From Cladophialophora immunda (Eukaryota; Ascomycota; Eurotiomycetes; Chaetothyriales; Herpotrichiellaceae): a stretch of DNA of 64,000 nt. The stretch is taken from NCBI RefSeq assembly GCF_000835495.1, contig NW_015622541.1, forward strand, positions 1,736,001 to 1,800,000. The letters run 5' to 3'. The notes below the pieces were generated by a model. It had not been told where the DNA came from. It did no database searches and worked only from the letters and a program-made list of their open reading frames with translations. Both the position numbers and the translations under genes were made by a program. Numbering within the stretch: position 1 is the stretch's first letter; the number at the start of each line of letters is the position of its first letter. This document shows, in pieces, positions 1-10,729 of the stretch.

Positions 1-278
1 GTTGCGTGGTGCACCCGCCCATATGTATCGGTACCACCTTCTGCAACACGACCGAGGAAGCAGATCCAGTAGATTCAACCAGGTTTCCTGTAGTGTATGG
101 AAGTTTCCAGCGCACATCAAGCATAGCGGAATGGGTAGCTGCGTTCTGAGCAGCAAGGCTGAAGGCTGACCGAACATGGCCACCGCCACGCTGTTTACAA
201 AGAAACTGCGATCGCAGGCACAAAGGCAGCGCAGGGAAGAATTCGTTCGGCGGGAGTGGCACTTACCGCAACAGGCAT
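1..278 (-). CDS. Unrecognised protein, 5' part only (runs off the left edge)
   Basis: I do not recognise this protein. On the minus strand a short first exon ends at 267 with a GTAAGT donor (266-261). The acceptor AG is at 207-206, and exon 2 (205 to 1) is open to the window edge with no stop. With the ATG at 278 the first exon encodes only MPVA, and exon 2 continues in phase 0 for 68 codons. An upstream in-frame ATG at 383 would add a basic, Gly-rich leader, so the start is uncertain. The visible part has GGGH followed by an Ala/Ser-rich stretch. It is transcribed away from PAB1, so the two probably share the 279-877 interval. The support is the good donor, the frame-preserving junction and the uninterrupted codons; no homology was seen. 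Confidence 0.5.
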
Positions 279-877
279 AGCGTGGCCGCCGCCGAACTTT
301 TTGATTGCCTGACTTTTTGGTCTGATTTTCGACCGCTTCCCTCGACCACCACCACCAACTTTTCCCCTACAAACCTTCCACATCAGCCTTTTCCCTCCTG
401 CGTCGTCTGCTCTTGTCGCAGTCGATTGCTATTCTCCCCCTCTCCCCCATAAAATACTCGTGAATCAACCAAAAAAAAGTGAAAACCCCCCCTCAAAAAC
501 CCAGAGTCGTGCGGTAAGTCATCCCGAGTCCCTTGCCTGCGCAACCCTTTTTTTCACCTGCACGGTCCGATCCTCAGAGGTCAAGGTGAACAACGTCTGA
601 CCAGCATCACAGTGCTCGACTTTAAACCACATATCCCTTACCAAGGCATCATCAAGGCATCGGCTCCATTGCTCAAGACAAGTTTCAACTCCCCTCGTTC
701 TTGTTACCTTGTCAATCAATCCAGGAAAAGTCAAACAAAAAAGTGAGCCCTCTCTTTGCCCCCCCTTGTCGCTGGGCCGAACAACCTCCCAGTCCGCAGT
801 CCGCAGTCCGCAGCCCGCAATCTTGCTACCCGCGCTGCCTTCATCCACACACATTCTGACAGTGCTTCGCAGCGAAA
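279..877. promoter_or_regulatory. Intergenic/5' UTR region upstream of PAB1
   Basis: This holds the shared upstream region of the left-edge gene and the PAB1 leader. Pyrimidine-rich runs lie at about 340-460, and an A-rich tract containing eight consecutive A lies at about 465-500. A perfect GTAAGT at 514-519 could be the donor of a 5' UTR intron; a possible acceptor is the CAG at about 721-723 after a pyrimidine-rich stretch. A heptamer repeat lies just upstream of the ATG. No protein-coding gene is supported here. Confidence 0.5.
790..817. repeat. Tandem CAGTCCG heptamer, 4 copies
   Basis: Three perfect copies of CAGTCCG (790-810) are followed by one copy with a single change (CAGCCCG, 811-817). 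They lie about 60 bases before the PAB1 start codon, in its presumed 5' leader. Confidence 0.85.
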
Positions 878-3270
878 ATGTCTGCTACAGACGTCTCTAA
901 TGCGACTCCGGCCGCTGGCCAGAATGGCAGCCCCGATGCCCCTTCCCAAAACGGCGCTCCTGCCATCGACACCAATGTGGCGCCGTCTGGTGCTACCGGT
1001 GACGATGTCGCTACACCCTATTCTGCGACCCCGAACACTGCGCAACACTCTGCCTCTCTCTATGTCGGCGAGCTTGATCCCTCCGTCACCGAAGCGATGC
1101 TCTTCGAGTTGTTTTCCTCCATCGGCCAGGTCGCTTCGATCCGTGTCTGCCGTGACGCCGTCACCCGCCGCTCGCTTGGGTATGCCTACGTCAACTACAA
1201 CAACACCGCTGACGGTGAGAGAGCACTGGAAGATTTGAACTACACGAGCATCAAGGGCCGCCCATGCCGTATCATGTGGTCCCAGCGCGATCCTGCCCTC
1301 CGCAAGACTGGACAAGGTAATGTCTTCATCAAGAACTTGGATGCGGCGATCGATAACAAAGCGCTCCATGACACCTTCACCCAATTCGGCAATATCCTCA
1401 GCTGCAAGGTCGCCCAAGATGAGCTCGGAAATTCAAAGGGATACGGTTTCGTCCACTACGAGACCGCCGAGGCTGCCAACCAGGCGATCAAGTCTGTCAA
1501 TGGAATGTTGTTGAACGACAAGAAAGTCTTTGTTGGTCATCACATCGCGAAACGAGATCGCCAGAGCAAGTTTGAGGAGATGAAGGCCAACTTCACCAAT
1601 GTCTACATCAAAAACATCGACGAGTCGGTCACTGACGACGAATTCACCAAGTTGTTTGAGCCTTACGGCGCTGTTGTCTCTGCCACCATCACTCGCGACG
1701 AAACTGGCAAGAGCCGTGGCTTTGGATTTGTCAATTTTACCAGTCACGAATCCGCTGCCAGAGCCGTTGATGAACTCAATGACAGGGAATTTCATGGCAA
1801 GAATTTGTATGTTGGGCGCGCTCAAAAGAAACACGAACGGGAAGAGGAGCTCCGCAAGCAGTATGAAGCTGCACGCATGGAGAAAGCCTCAAAATATCAA
1901 GGTGTCAATCTGTATGTCAAGAACTTGACCGATGATGTGGACGACGATAAGCTTCGTGATCTATTCAGCGGTTATGGAACCATCACATCGGCCAAGGTCA
2001 TGCGCGACACAGCCGAGCGCACCGCATCTCCTGCTGCAGATAAGGACAAGGAGAACAAGAAGGAGGAGGATGATGATGAAAAGGGCGACGAAGAGCAGAA
2101 GGCTGAAAGCGAGGAAAAGGAAGAGGGCAGTGAAGACGCCAAGGAGGCCAAGAAAGAGGGTAAACCTGGCCAGAAGTTGTTCGGCAAGAGCAAGGGCTTC
2201 GGCTTCGTCTGCTTCAGCAACCCGGATGAGGCTTCCAAGGCTGTCTCGGAGATGAACCAGAAGATGGTCAACGGCAAGCCGCTGTATGTTGCCCTCGCTC
2301 AACGAAAGGATGTTCGCAAAAGTCAGCTCGAGGCTAGTATCCAAGCACGCAACACCCTTCGTCAGCAACAACAGGCTGCTGCCGCCGGTATGCCCCAGGG
2401 CTACATTCAACCCACTGTCTTCTATGGTCCAGCTGGACAGCAGTTCCTCCCACCTGGGGCTCAGCGTGGAGGCATGCCCTTCCCCGGTCAACCTGGCATG
2501 GTCATTCCCGGTATGCAAGGCGGGCGTGGGCAGTTCCCTGGTGGCTTCCCCCAGCAAGGCCGTGGAATACCTCAAGGCCAACAGCTCCCTCCCAACTTCG
2601 GTCTGCCTGGACAGATGCCATTCATCCAGAACCCGGCACTTGTCAATGGTATGTACAACAATCCCCAAGCGCTGGCTCAAATGCAAGCTCAGATGGGTCG
2701 TGGCGCTGGTGGTCGCGGTCAGATGCAAGGCATGCAGGGTATGCCTCCCAACATGCAGGGCATGGCTGGCGTGCGTGGTGGCGCGTTCCCACAAGGCGGG
2801 CGAGGAGGTGGTATGCCAAACATGGCAAGCGCCCAGGCAGGCGCTCGGTTGCCTCCACAAGGCCGTGGACAGATGATGCCTGGCAGAGAAGAGGCCCCTG
2901 CTGGCGGTCTCAGCAATCTTGCATCTTTGCCTCCCAATCAACAGAAACAGATGCTTGGTGAGGCCATCTACCCCAAGATCCAACAGATCCAACCGGAACT
3001 TGCTGGCAAGATTACTGGTATGCTTTTGGAAATGGACAACTCGGAACTGCTGGCGTTGTAAGTTATCTCGGATGCCGCACCATGTTGTGGTCGGTGGCTA
3101 ACATGTTTCCCAGGATTGATGATGACAACGCTCTTCGTGCCAAGGTGGACGAAGCCCTCACCGTCTACGACGAGTACGTCAAGGGACGTCAAACTACCAG
3201 CGAAGGCGGCCCCAACGGCACGAAAGAGGAGGATGCGTCCAAGACTGAAGGCGCCGAAGCGACGGCTTAG
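878..3270 (+). CDS. PAB1: Polyadenylate-binding protein, 2 exons
   Basis: This protein binds mRNA poly(A) tails and promotes translation and mRNA stability in the cytoplasm and nucleus. Exons are 878-3057 and 3114-3270, split by a 56-nt intron (GTAAGT...CAG), giving 778 residues. Four RRMs begin near residues 60, 148, 241 and 343, with RNP motifs such as YGFVHY and FGFVNF. RRM4 is interrupted by a highly acidic/lysine-rich insertion of about 55 residues (about 379-434) before its RNP1 (GKSKGFGFV); Aspergillus orthologues have a similar insertion. A Gly/Met/Gln-rich linker (about 500-670) leads to the C-terminal MLLE (PABC) domain. The intron falls inside MLLE, and splicing is needed to restore [16 protein letters not shown]. 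The ATG in GAAAATGTC is the first in-frame start before a long N-terminal low-complexity segment. The identity is secure. Confidence 0.97.
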
Positions 3271-4317
3271 ACGATCTTGCATGGACTACTCTTACTGTCT
3301 TAACACAACTTTTTCACCCAAATTGCGCAATCACTGTACTCGACCTGGGCAAGATGCCTTTCTACCAAAAGTTCTGATACTGCAACATCTTGAGTGCTCT
3401 GCAATGGGGCTTCCGGACCACGGAGCTGGGCTTGATTGCGGTGGCGGTGGCAGGCGAATGGCGTCCTTTCTCCCGAGCAGATGGTTCTCGGTTGTGCCCA
3501 CGGTGGCTCGGTGATTATGAGCTTGTCTTGTTTGAGTGTATGATAGACTGGCGATATGCTTCCCCCCTTTCCACAAGGGCATATGCAACCAAGTGCAAGC
3601 AGACTATCTTCTTAGATGCTCGCTTGTACTTTGTGTACCCGGGTTTCCTACTAGGATACCGGAGATAGGTTGCATTTCTGCCCCGCACAGATAGATTCCC
3701 CCTTAATGAGATGGCTCATTTGTTTGATCTTGTTACTTTGTTGCTGTATCCTCGTTGCTCGACGTGCTGGTTGTCTTGTGGCCAAGCCAAACCATGAAGC
3801 CCTAGAGGTCAAGATTTAATCCACCTTGGCCTTTGCTCACTGTGCTCGATCGTCCATTTCTCATTGCCCATGATGGGGACAATGTGCATCAGTGGTTGTT
3901 GGTCTTCGCGCTGTGGATTGTTCTTGTCTGTACCGCGATTGACGGGATGGAGCGCTGCCGTTTCTTGTACAACCCACCGATTCGCGCCCTTGACCTTCTT
4001 CCTTCCTCCTGCTCTCAATTGACCTTTTCCATCGACCTCCCGGCTTGTTTTTGCGTCTAGGTCTTCATTTCCATCTTTCTTTCATCCAGATCTGGAATGA
4101 CTTCTGTTCTCCCGAATAGATTTCTTCTTATCGTCCGCAGGATCTCCACGAAACCGCGCTCGTCTTTCCCAACCGTTCTGCGACAGAAAACCTCCAACAG
4201 CGGCGTCAATCTTCCAAAAGGGAAAAGGGGGAATATGTCTTCTGCACCCCATCAACCCTATTCCTGTATCCCTTTACCTTCGCTTTGAAGCAGGTTGGGG
4301 AACATTTACCGGTCGAC
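3271..4317. other. Intergenic, PAB1 3' region
   Basis: About 1 kb holding the presumed PAB1 3' UTR and terminator and the upstream region of the next gene. Short ORFs here show no convincing protein character. I see no RNA gene or repeat. Confidence 0.5.
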
Positions 4318-4726
4318 ATGACAGTCAGGGTATCTACCTTCGAGCCATACCGAGAACCGCCCGGATTTGCTCGTGCGACGATCGAGAGATATCACCAGCC
4401 ACATTTCCCATTCAGTTCATCCTGTGCATGAGGTGGTTTCAATTGGCTGTCATAACGGCATGTTGTTGTACGCATTCACTGTGGTCCGGCAAGCCATTGT
4501 CCAGCTGGTGGTTTCCGCCGTGAGATTATGGAAACAGAGGACGCCCTGGTCAAATATGTCTTCAATCATAAGATATCACAGGGGCATGGCCGACTTGGTG
4601 ATCTCTCGAGTTGTCAACTGGCCCTGCGACTCCTTACGGGCCGTGTTCCTGCTGTCGTTGCCAGACGCGTTTTTAAGCTGGGCGAGCACTTCTACAAGCA
4701 CAAGGCTCAAAGCGTGACCTCAGGCT
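4318..4726 (+). CDS. Possible 5' exons of the Arg/Ser-rich gene (or a separate small gene)
   Basis: An ATG at 4318 opens 35 codons (MTVRVSTFEPYREPPG...). A weak donor (GTGCAT) at 4424 and an acceptor CAG at 4502-4504 would join it in frame to an exon 4505-4726. That exon reads METEDALVKYVFNHK from its internal ATG at 4528. A GTAAGG donor at 4727 and an AG acceptor at 4977-4978 would then continue in frame into the 5008-6691 gene. All junctions keep frame, and the full model (4318-4423, 4505-4726, 4979-5419, 5475-6691) would encode 661 residues. I recognise no domain, so this is inferred from frame and splice signals only. A separate short gene, or noncoding sequence, remains possible. Confidence 0.35.
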
Positions 4727-5007
4727 GTAAGGACAAGAGAAGCCCAGGCCGTCTTTTCGCACAAAAGAAGCAAACACAGGAGCTTCCTCAAATCCCGCCA
4801 AGTCTTCCACTGCCAAACAGCACTGCCTCACTTCACGACCGGAAGAAGGCAAGGCTGCAAGACCGTGTCGAAGGGTACGGCAAGGAAAGAAAGAAGCCCA
4901 ACACTTCAAAATGCCTGCGCTCTCCGTGACTTGCTCTTCATCTGGGAAACTTTCTTCTCCTTGCCACCAACTTGATAGATGTAACCCAGAGCCTCTTCGT
5001 GGCGACC

Positions 5008-6691
5008 ATGTCCGGGCACAATAGTCCTCTTTTCCTCCATTCCTCTCCGCCACCACATCTGGCTCGAAGTCCCGACGATGAAGTCCAAATTCTGGTTCAG
5101 AGAGCGCGGGGTGTTGAAGCTCTGGGCTCAGCGTTTGACAGCTTCCTTGTCTCCTACAATCACGCTTTCTTTGATGTCTTCGACCGACAGGTTGAACTGA
5201 TCAAATCCCGCTCGCAAGCGTTCGAAGATGGTCATGTTACGGTCTTTGACAAGACATTACTGATTCTCACCCATAATGGAAATGACCTGGACAACCCAGC
5301 TGCTATCAAGTACTACTGCAGAGAGTATCTAAACATCGATATCGATATCCGTGGTGCTGGCCAGGAATTGACCCCAAAACTCCAGCAGAGCGTGCAAGTT
5401 TCAGGGGCCTTACAAGAGGGTATGTACATCCCAGCTTCGTCCGGTGGCTTTTGATCTGATGTACCCGCTTTCAGAACTGTCCTCGGGCAAAAGCAGCACA
5501 GTGAAGAAAGAAGCTGGCCAAAAGCGTGCCCGATTGTTGCCTGTCGATCCAAACCTACGCAAGGACATGGAGCCCAGATTGGCAGTCTTGTGGTCCGTCT
5601 ACGAAACTGCTCGAGCAGAGTATCTCGCCGTTGTCGACAAGGACGACAATGAAAAAGCTGCCAAGAGAGCCAAATTCCTCCGCGATACCGCCGAAAACAT
5701 CCTCCTGTATCTCGAGAATAGGAATGCCGACCCTTTGATGATCGCGGAGCTAGAAGGGACGTTCAGTCACGCGAAGAACACAGCGGTCTGCCTGACCGGC
5801 GGCAAGAAGCGCAAATTCGATCCGTCAGAAATGGAGAAGGTCAAGGGAACGCCGCGCGGCCCAAGCCTACCGTACATGAAAGAGAAATACCGCAGGAGCG
5901 GAGGAATTGATGCAGGTGCTTACAACCAACACCAACACCATCAGCCAGATATCTCAAGCGGTCACGCCGGCGAGGTGACGAGCTCTTACGGATGGGGCGG
6001 CGCCGACCTCCCCAGCGGACACGGCCATCCTCACCGGGCGCAATACTCTGACACATATCCGTACCAAGATCGCGACTCGCGTCATCTGGGGTATACCGTC
6101 GCACCGGGCAGAGACCGTCGACGCAGCGACGACAAGGACGAGAAAGAATATTACGTCTCAGCCTCTGGGCCACACAACGCCGCCGTTTCGCGCGGCCGCC
6201 AGGATCGCGGCCCCAACGGCTCGCGTACCAGGGACCTATCAGACGGCCGACTCTCCCCGGTGAGCTCCGACTATCAGGACGCCCCGGACCGACGCGAGGA
6301 GCGTGAGAAGAGTCCCAGCCCCAACTCCCCTCCGAGGTCAGCGTCTCCGACGGGCGACAGCCGCCGTCGGCGCCGCCGCGTGATGCAAGACCGGAGCCGT
6401 CGTCGCTCGAGGTCGCGGGCGCACCATGAGCCAGGTCACGACCGAGGATACTCGCGCGCCACCGACGACCGATGGTACTCGCACGAGCAGGACCGCGAGC
6501 TGGACCGGCACAGAGGCGCGGGCGACCGAAGCAGAGCCGGCGCGAGTGGTGGCGGCCGTCCCCGGCACCCCTTGCGCGGCCGTGGGCACTCCTCCGTCCC
6601 CTACGGCTACGGCGGCCACAGGTTGTTGGATTCGTATGTGCCGAGTCGCGATCCCGGTCCCAGCCCCGGTCCCGGTCGACGTGGCTCTTGA
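5008..6691 (+). CDS. Unrecognised protein with Arg/Ser-rich C-terminus, 2 exons
   Basis: I do not recognise this family. Exons 5008-5419 and 5475-6691 are joined across a 55-nt intron (GTATGT...TTTCAG), restoring a continuous frame at SGALQE|LSSGK and giving 542 residues. The first half (about residues 15-280) looks globular and partly helical, with a segment rich in Phe/Leu (DSFLVSYNHAFFDVFD) and a later helix ending in ELEGTFSHAKNTAVCLTGGKKR, here split for length. From about residue 300 on it is low complexity: His/Gly/Tyr-rich, then R/S repeats (RRRSRSR) and an RGRG stretch, like RNA-binding or splicing-associated proteins. The start at 5008 has a good context (GCGACCATGTCC), but an upstream extension from 4318 is possible. 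An RNA-related role is only a guess from composition. Confidence 0.6.
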
Positions 6692-7269
6692 TGGGCCACT
6701 GTGGGTGAGAGGAGAGCGCCATCAACCCCGGAAAAACGGAGTGGAATCGGGAACCCAAAAAAGGGCGGAAAGGGGGAAGAGAGTAGCGGTTGAATGAGTA
6801 GGTGTCTAGGCCGAGGGTGTTCGCGTTGCGAGGCTGTCATGGCACGGTGATGGGTGGGGAATGGTCATGCATGGCCTGCAACGTTTCCAAAGAGAGAAAC
6901 CATGTATCAACATCGCGGATAAGAAAGAAGGGTACGAGTCCATGAGCTCGGGGAATTAGCATAGTTGAAATTCCACAATGCGCGGCTGTTAATGACTAAC
7001 ATGGCAACATGAACGATCGAACTCGTGCAGCAAGCTCCGCGCCCCCAGATCTTATCATCTGCTTCGCTAGAATCATTGTCTCACCATTAACTCCCAGCCC
7101 CTGCCCCTGCCTTTCGAAATACATGATAGGCATAGTCGTAGTCTTTACGTCTCACCGTTCGCGACCCCCACCGGTACTTAAAAGCTAGTTTGAACTCTGA
7201 ACATTGTAGGATGGATGCTCATTCTTCGCATGGCTTCGCGATGCTAAGCCTCGCTAGACATACGATGCA
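6692..7269. other. Convergent intergenic region
   Basis: This is the 3' flank of the Arg/Ser-rich gene (+) and of the Cys-containing unknown (-). No gene, RNA or repeat is seen. Confidence 0.6.
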
Positions 7270-8637
7270 TCAACTCTGGCTGATGATGTCCACACTCTGT
7301 GCACAATTCTCACGGTCGTCGGCAGGTCTTGAGCCTCGAGGGTTTCTGATTGCCGGACCACGCTGAAAGCCAGCCACGGTCGGCGTGTGAGGTAAGGGTG
7401 TGTTCGTGGCCAACATCAAGATGACGGAATCCTGGAGCGAACTGGTATCCACGACCCGGCCGCCATGTGTTTCGGCGAAGGACAATATGGGCGTTCGGGA
7501 TCGGCGGCGGCGGAAAATCAGCGAACGTGAGGGCTGGACCTGGGACTCGCCCGACTCGGAATTGTTGGTGCTCGAATTTGTGGAAGCAGAATCTTCGAAG
7601 CGGGCTCTAGCGAGGGCTTTGCGGACAGTTTGTCGGAAGCCGCTGCGTGTGCTGGTTGAGGCGCAAATGTACCCATGGTGCCCGTGTGTTGCCGTGTTAT
7701 CTCTCACAAGGTACGATTCTCTTACATTTTGATATACCTCGGCTCCTGGGTGGTCAATGACGATGTCAGGGACGCTGTGAAAGGACTGCAGGATAGTAGG
7801 GTCGGTCTGAGCATAGAAACGCGACTGAGAGAGCTTGGGTAAGCCGATTCGTGCCACGACACGGGCATCAGACACTCTGCGATTTTGTAACTCCCAGACA
7901 GGTGGGAGTTCAGTTGGGGTATTCAGGACTTCGTTGAGAGACTGATACGCGCGCTCGCGGTATGTTGGCCGACATGTAGGGCAGATTTTGAAGGTACAAG
8001 GGTGGACGTACGGTGGTCTGGGATGCTGTGGGATGAGGTTTGCTGGGGTAGACGGCTTCTGTCGAGGAGCGGGAGGAGGGACGGACGGCTCAGACATCCA
8101 GACCTTCTGCAACTCTTTCCAATCATAGGCCGCCTTTATCTCTTCGTCGAACTCGGCGGAGGAGTTGGTAGAGAAAGTGGTGCTCTGGGGTAAAGTGGAC
8201 AAAGTTCCGTGACCGTCGCTGGAAGCGGTAGAAGCAGTGGTGAAAGTGGAGGCCGTCGCAGGTCTGCTCTCATCTGGCTCGAACTGAGGGAGGACAAGAT
8301 CCTTTACCCTTTCCTTCTGCTCAATCAGCTTCCTGACCTCTTGCCCAGTATATTGGCCTTGTCCAATGGCCCTGATGATTGAAGTGCTGAGAGAATGAGT
8401 AGCGACATGCTGACAGGGCGCCCGACCTCGTGGTAGGACTGGCTCGTCTGTGAAATCGGACTCGGGCAAGAAACCGCCAGTGTCTTGGGTGCAGCGATAG
8501 AGCCAGCCGATGTTGGGGTGTTTCTGGCATAACGAGCATTTGAAGGAGCCATAGGGATCATAGAGGCGGGTCATGGTCATGTGGGTGCATGGATTGCGTT
8601 TCTCAGGACCGAGGATGTTCCTGCGCAGGAGAGGCAT
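7270..8637 (-). CDS. Unrecognised 455-residue protein with paired Cys motifs
   Basis: A single-exon gene whose function I do not recognise. The first true ATG is at 8637 (MPLLRRNILGP); the open frame extends a little further upstream, but only with non-ATG codons. The N-terminal 60 residues contain a Cys/His set (CTHM, then CSLCQKHP and YRC) that could bind a metal. A second pair (FKICPTCRPTYRERAYQ) lies near the middle. In between are Ser/Thr-rich segments and a stretch resembling a helical linker (GQEVRKLIEQKERVKDLVLP). The C-terminal third is polar with an Arg-rich block (FRRRRSRTP). Conserved hypothetical proteins with this arrangement occur in filamentous ascomycetes, but I would not assign a role. 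It is divergent from the Mpv17-like gene with about 1.2 kb between starts. Confidence 0.7.
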   Translation of the reverse strand: MPLLRRNILGPEKRNPCTHMTMTRLYDPYGSFKCSLCQKHPNIGWLYRCTQDTGGFLPESDFTDEPVLPRGRAPCQHVATHSLSTSIIRAIGQGQYTGQEVRKLIEQKERVKDLVLPQFEPDESRPATASTFTTASTASSDGHGTLSTLPQSTTFSTNSSAEFDEEIKAAYDWKELQKVWMSEPSVPPPAPRQKPSTPANLIPQHPRPPYVHPCTFKICPTCRPTYRERAYQSLNEVLNTPTELPPVWELQNRRVSDARVVARIGLPKLSQSRFYAQTDPTILQSFHSVPDIVIDHPGAEVYQNVRESYLVRDNTATHGHHGYICASTSTRSGFRQTVRKALARARFEDSASTNSSTNNSESGESQVQPSRSLIFRRRRSRTPILSFAETHGGRVVDTSSLQDSVILMLATNTPLPHTPTVAGFQRGPAIRNPRGSRPADDRENCAQSVDIISQS

Positions 8638-9820
8638 GGCGGCAGGAATGGCAGGCAATTGAATGCGCTTGGATGCATCACATTCGAACAACAACAGACA
8701 GGACAGTAGGTGTGAGAAGTGAATGGAGGGAGCGGAGGGAGATGAGGGAGTGAAGGGTTGAAGCGCAGGGGAGAAGAGGCGGTGGCAGGAAGGAGCACCT
8801 CGTCGCCATTTCTCTGGCCTGGTGGTACCGCAGCCTCATGTCTCTCCTTAGCAGCAGGTCTTTTCATATTCTCATTTACCTTTCACCAGCGCAGCCGTAG
8901 CCACAGGTTCATCTTGCAACCCCCCAGGCGCACACCTATCACTCTCTTGTCTCTCTCTGCCAGGATGCTCCGCCTCTTCTCAAGCCCCATGGAATTCCTG
9001 TGTCCGCCGACGCCGACGCCGACGCCGTCCACGGAGACACTGAATATCTCTACCATCTCTCGACAATGTGGTGTTGAAGTGAGGGAGCGTCCATTGAGGT
9101 CAAGGATTGTTCAGCTTCAACTGGCCCATCTCGCCGTGTTTATTTCTTGGCAGAGATGGCGACGCTGAGTGGTGGACTGAGACCCCGATAGAGTGGATTG
9201 GGTTGGACTCGGATGGCGCGTTTGTGCATCGAGATTGCCTGCGACAAGTGCTAGCTGCCAGCTGTTAGCTTGCCAGCTCACTCACTCTCTCATTCCCTCC
9301 CTCTTTGCCGCTACTCTGCTACCCGCGGACACCACCGAACCTACTGCCACCACAGCCACCAGCCGCCTGGTACCCTAACACCTGCTCTGTCCTCCCCTTA
9401 GACTCCCTCCTCCTCGGCCGCCCCAGTCTCAGAGAAACTCGAGAGACGCGTTGATCCCCCGTTCCATATCTTCTCTATCGACTCGTTGCACCCTTCCAAA
9501 CCACCCCCCGATCAACCCTGCCGCTCATAGTCATTGTCCACCCATTTCTCATAACTCCTCAGTAAGTGTCGCATTGTTTCTTCCTTCCCACACCTCCACA
9601 GATCAAGTCTCGCGGTCCCCACCGCCCTCCGTAACCCGTGGCAGGGCCTCGGCACCAGGGTTACGTCTTTTGTCAACAACACTTCTCGTCAGCGCTGATT
9701 GCGTCTCCTTCTGTCCCGCATTTATCTTACCTCTCCTCGACCGCAAATTCACTGACATCACCTACCGCAGCATTCGTTCTTTCCCTTCCTGAGTGTACTG
9801 TTTTCTGAGTGGGCGCCGCC
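8638..9820. promoter_or_regulatory. Divergent upstream region
   Basis: This is the upstream region of the Cys-containing unknown (-) and the Mpv17-like gene (+). It contains a short CCGACG hexamer repeat at about 9004-9027 and long pyrimidine-rich stretches at about 9280-9800 that fit a 5' leader, possibly with a leader intron. An ACGCGT occurs at 9446-9451. No additional gene is supported. Confidence 0.5.
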
Positions 9821-10729
9821 ATGTCCGTCAAATTCGAGCAAGAGCAGGTCCGAACAACGACGGCGCCTCTCGCGCCCGGTGGTCGCGATGAGAGCACCGC
9901 GCATAAGATTGGCGAGGCTTTGACTGGAGGCAAGCAACAGACGGGTTATCTGGCGGTCCGAACTCCCATCTCATATCCTCCCTGTTGGATGCGACACTCA
10001 TTCTTGCGCTCCAGGCATACCTAAGGCAGCTTCAATCGAACCCTCTGCGCACAAAGATGCTGACCTCCGGCACGTTATCTGCATTGCAAGAGCTGTTGGC
10101 CTCATGGCTAGCCCACGATAAGAGCAAGCACGGCCACTATTTCTCCTCGAGAATTCCGAAGATGGCCGCCTATGGCGCTTTTATCAGTGCTCCCATGGGC
10201 CACGTGCTTATCGGAATGCTTCAATGGGTTTTCGCTGGCCGCACCAGCTTGAAGGCAAAGATTCTCCAGATTTTGACCAGCAACTTGGTGGTGCGTTAAC
10301 CACCCCAAATGGCTCCCTTGCAACGCTCAGTGTCTTACGGCTTCTAACTTAGATTGCGCCCATCCAAAACACCGTCTACCTCGCATCCATGGCCATCATT
10401 GCCGGCGCCCGCACCTGGCATCAGGTCCGCGCTACCATTCGCGCCGGCTTCTGGCCCGTGATGCGCGTCAGCTGGATTACCTCTCCGCTGGCTTTGGCAT
10501 TCGCTCAGAAATTCCTCCCCGAGCAGACTTGGGTGCCATTTTTCAATGTCGTGGCTTTCTGCATCGGCACGTACATTAACACTCACACCAAGAAGAAGAG
10601 ACTCGCTGCTTTGAGGAAGAAGGTAGTTCTTTCCGCTGTATTGGTGACCTTTTGGGCTGTGGCTAACCAGACCTGTAGCATTACGGTGATGGACGAAGCT
10701 CCTCGGGTCGCCCGGACGAGCGATACTAG
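9821..10729 (+). CDS. Mpv17/PMP22-family membrane protein, 4 exons
   Basis: A member of the Mpv17/PMP22 family of small integral membrane proteins of peroxisomes or inner mitochondrial membrane. Exons 9821-9955, 10015-10290, 10353-10622 and 10679-10729 all join in frame to give 243 residues. Family features are YLRQLQSNPLRTKMLTSGTL near the start, PMGHVLIGMLQ, SNLVIAPIQN across the second junction, and the C-terminal signature region ARTWHQVRA...FWPVMRVSWITSP followed by WVPFFN, here split for length. The first intron has an atypical donor (GTCCGA), but the resulting junction (TGYLA|AYLRQL) is the expected one. The C-terminus ends in a basic KKKR stretch and a Ser/Gly tail. Peroxisomal location is inferred from similarity to fungal PMP22-like members, not from a clear targeting signal. 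Confidence 0.9.

Noticed and set aside
1961..2992. 343-codon minus-strand ORF opposite PAB1
   Set aside because: It is a shadow of the PAB1 reading frame caused by the repetitive Gly/Met/Gln-rich codons.
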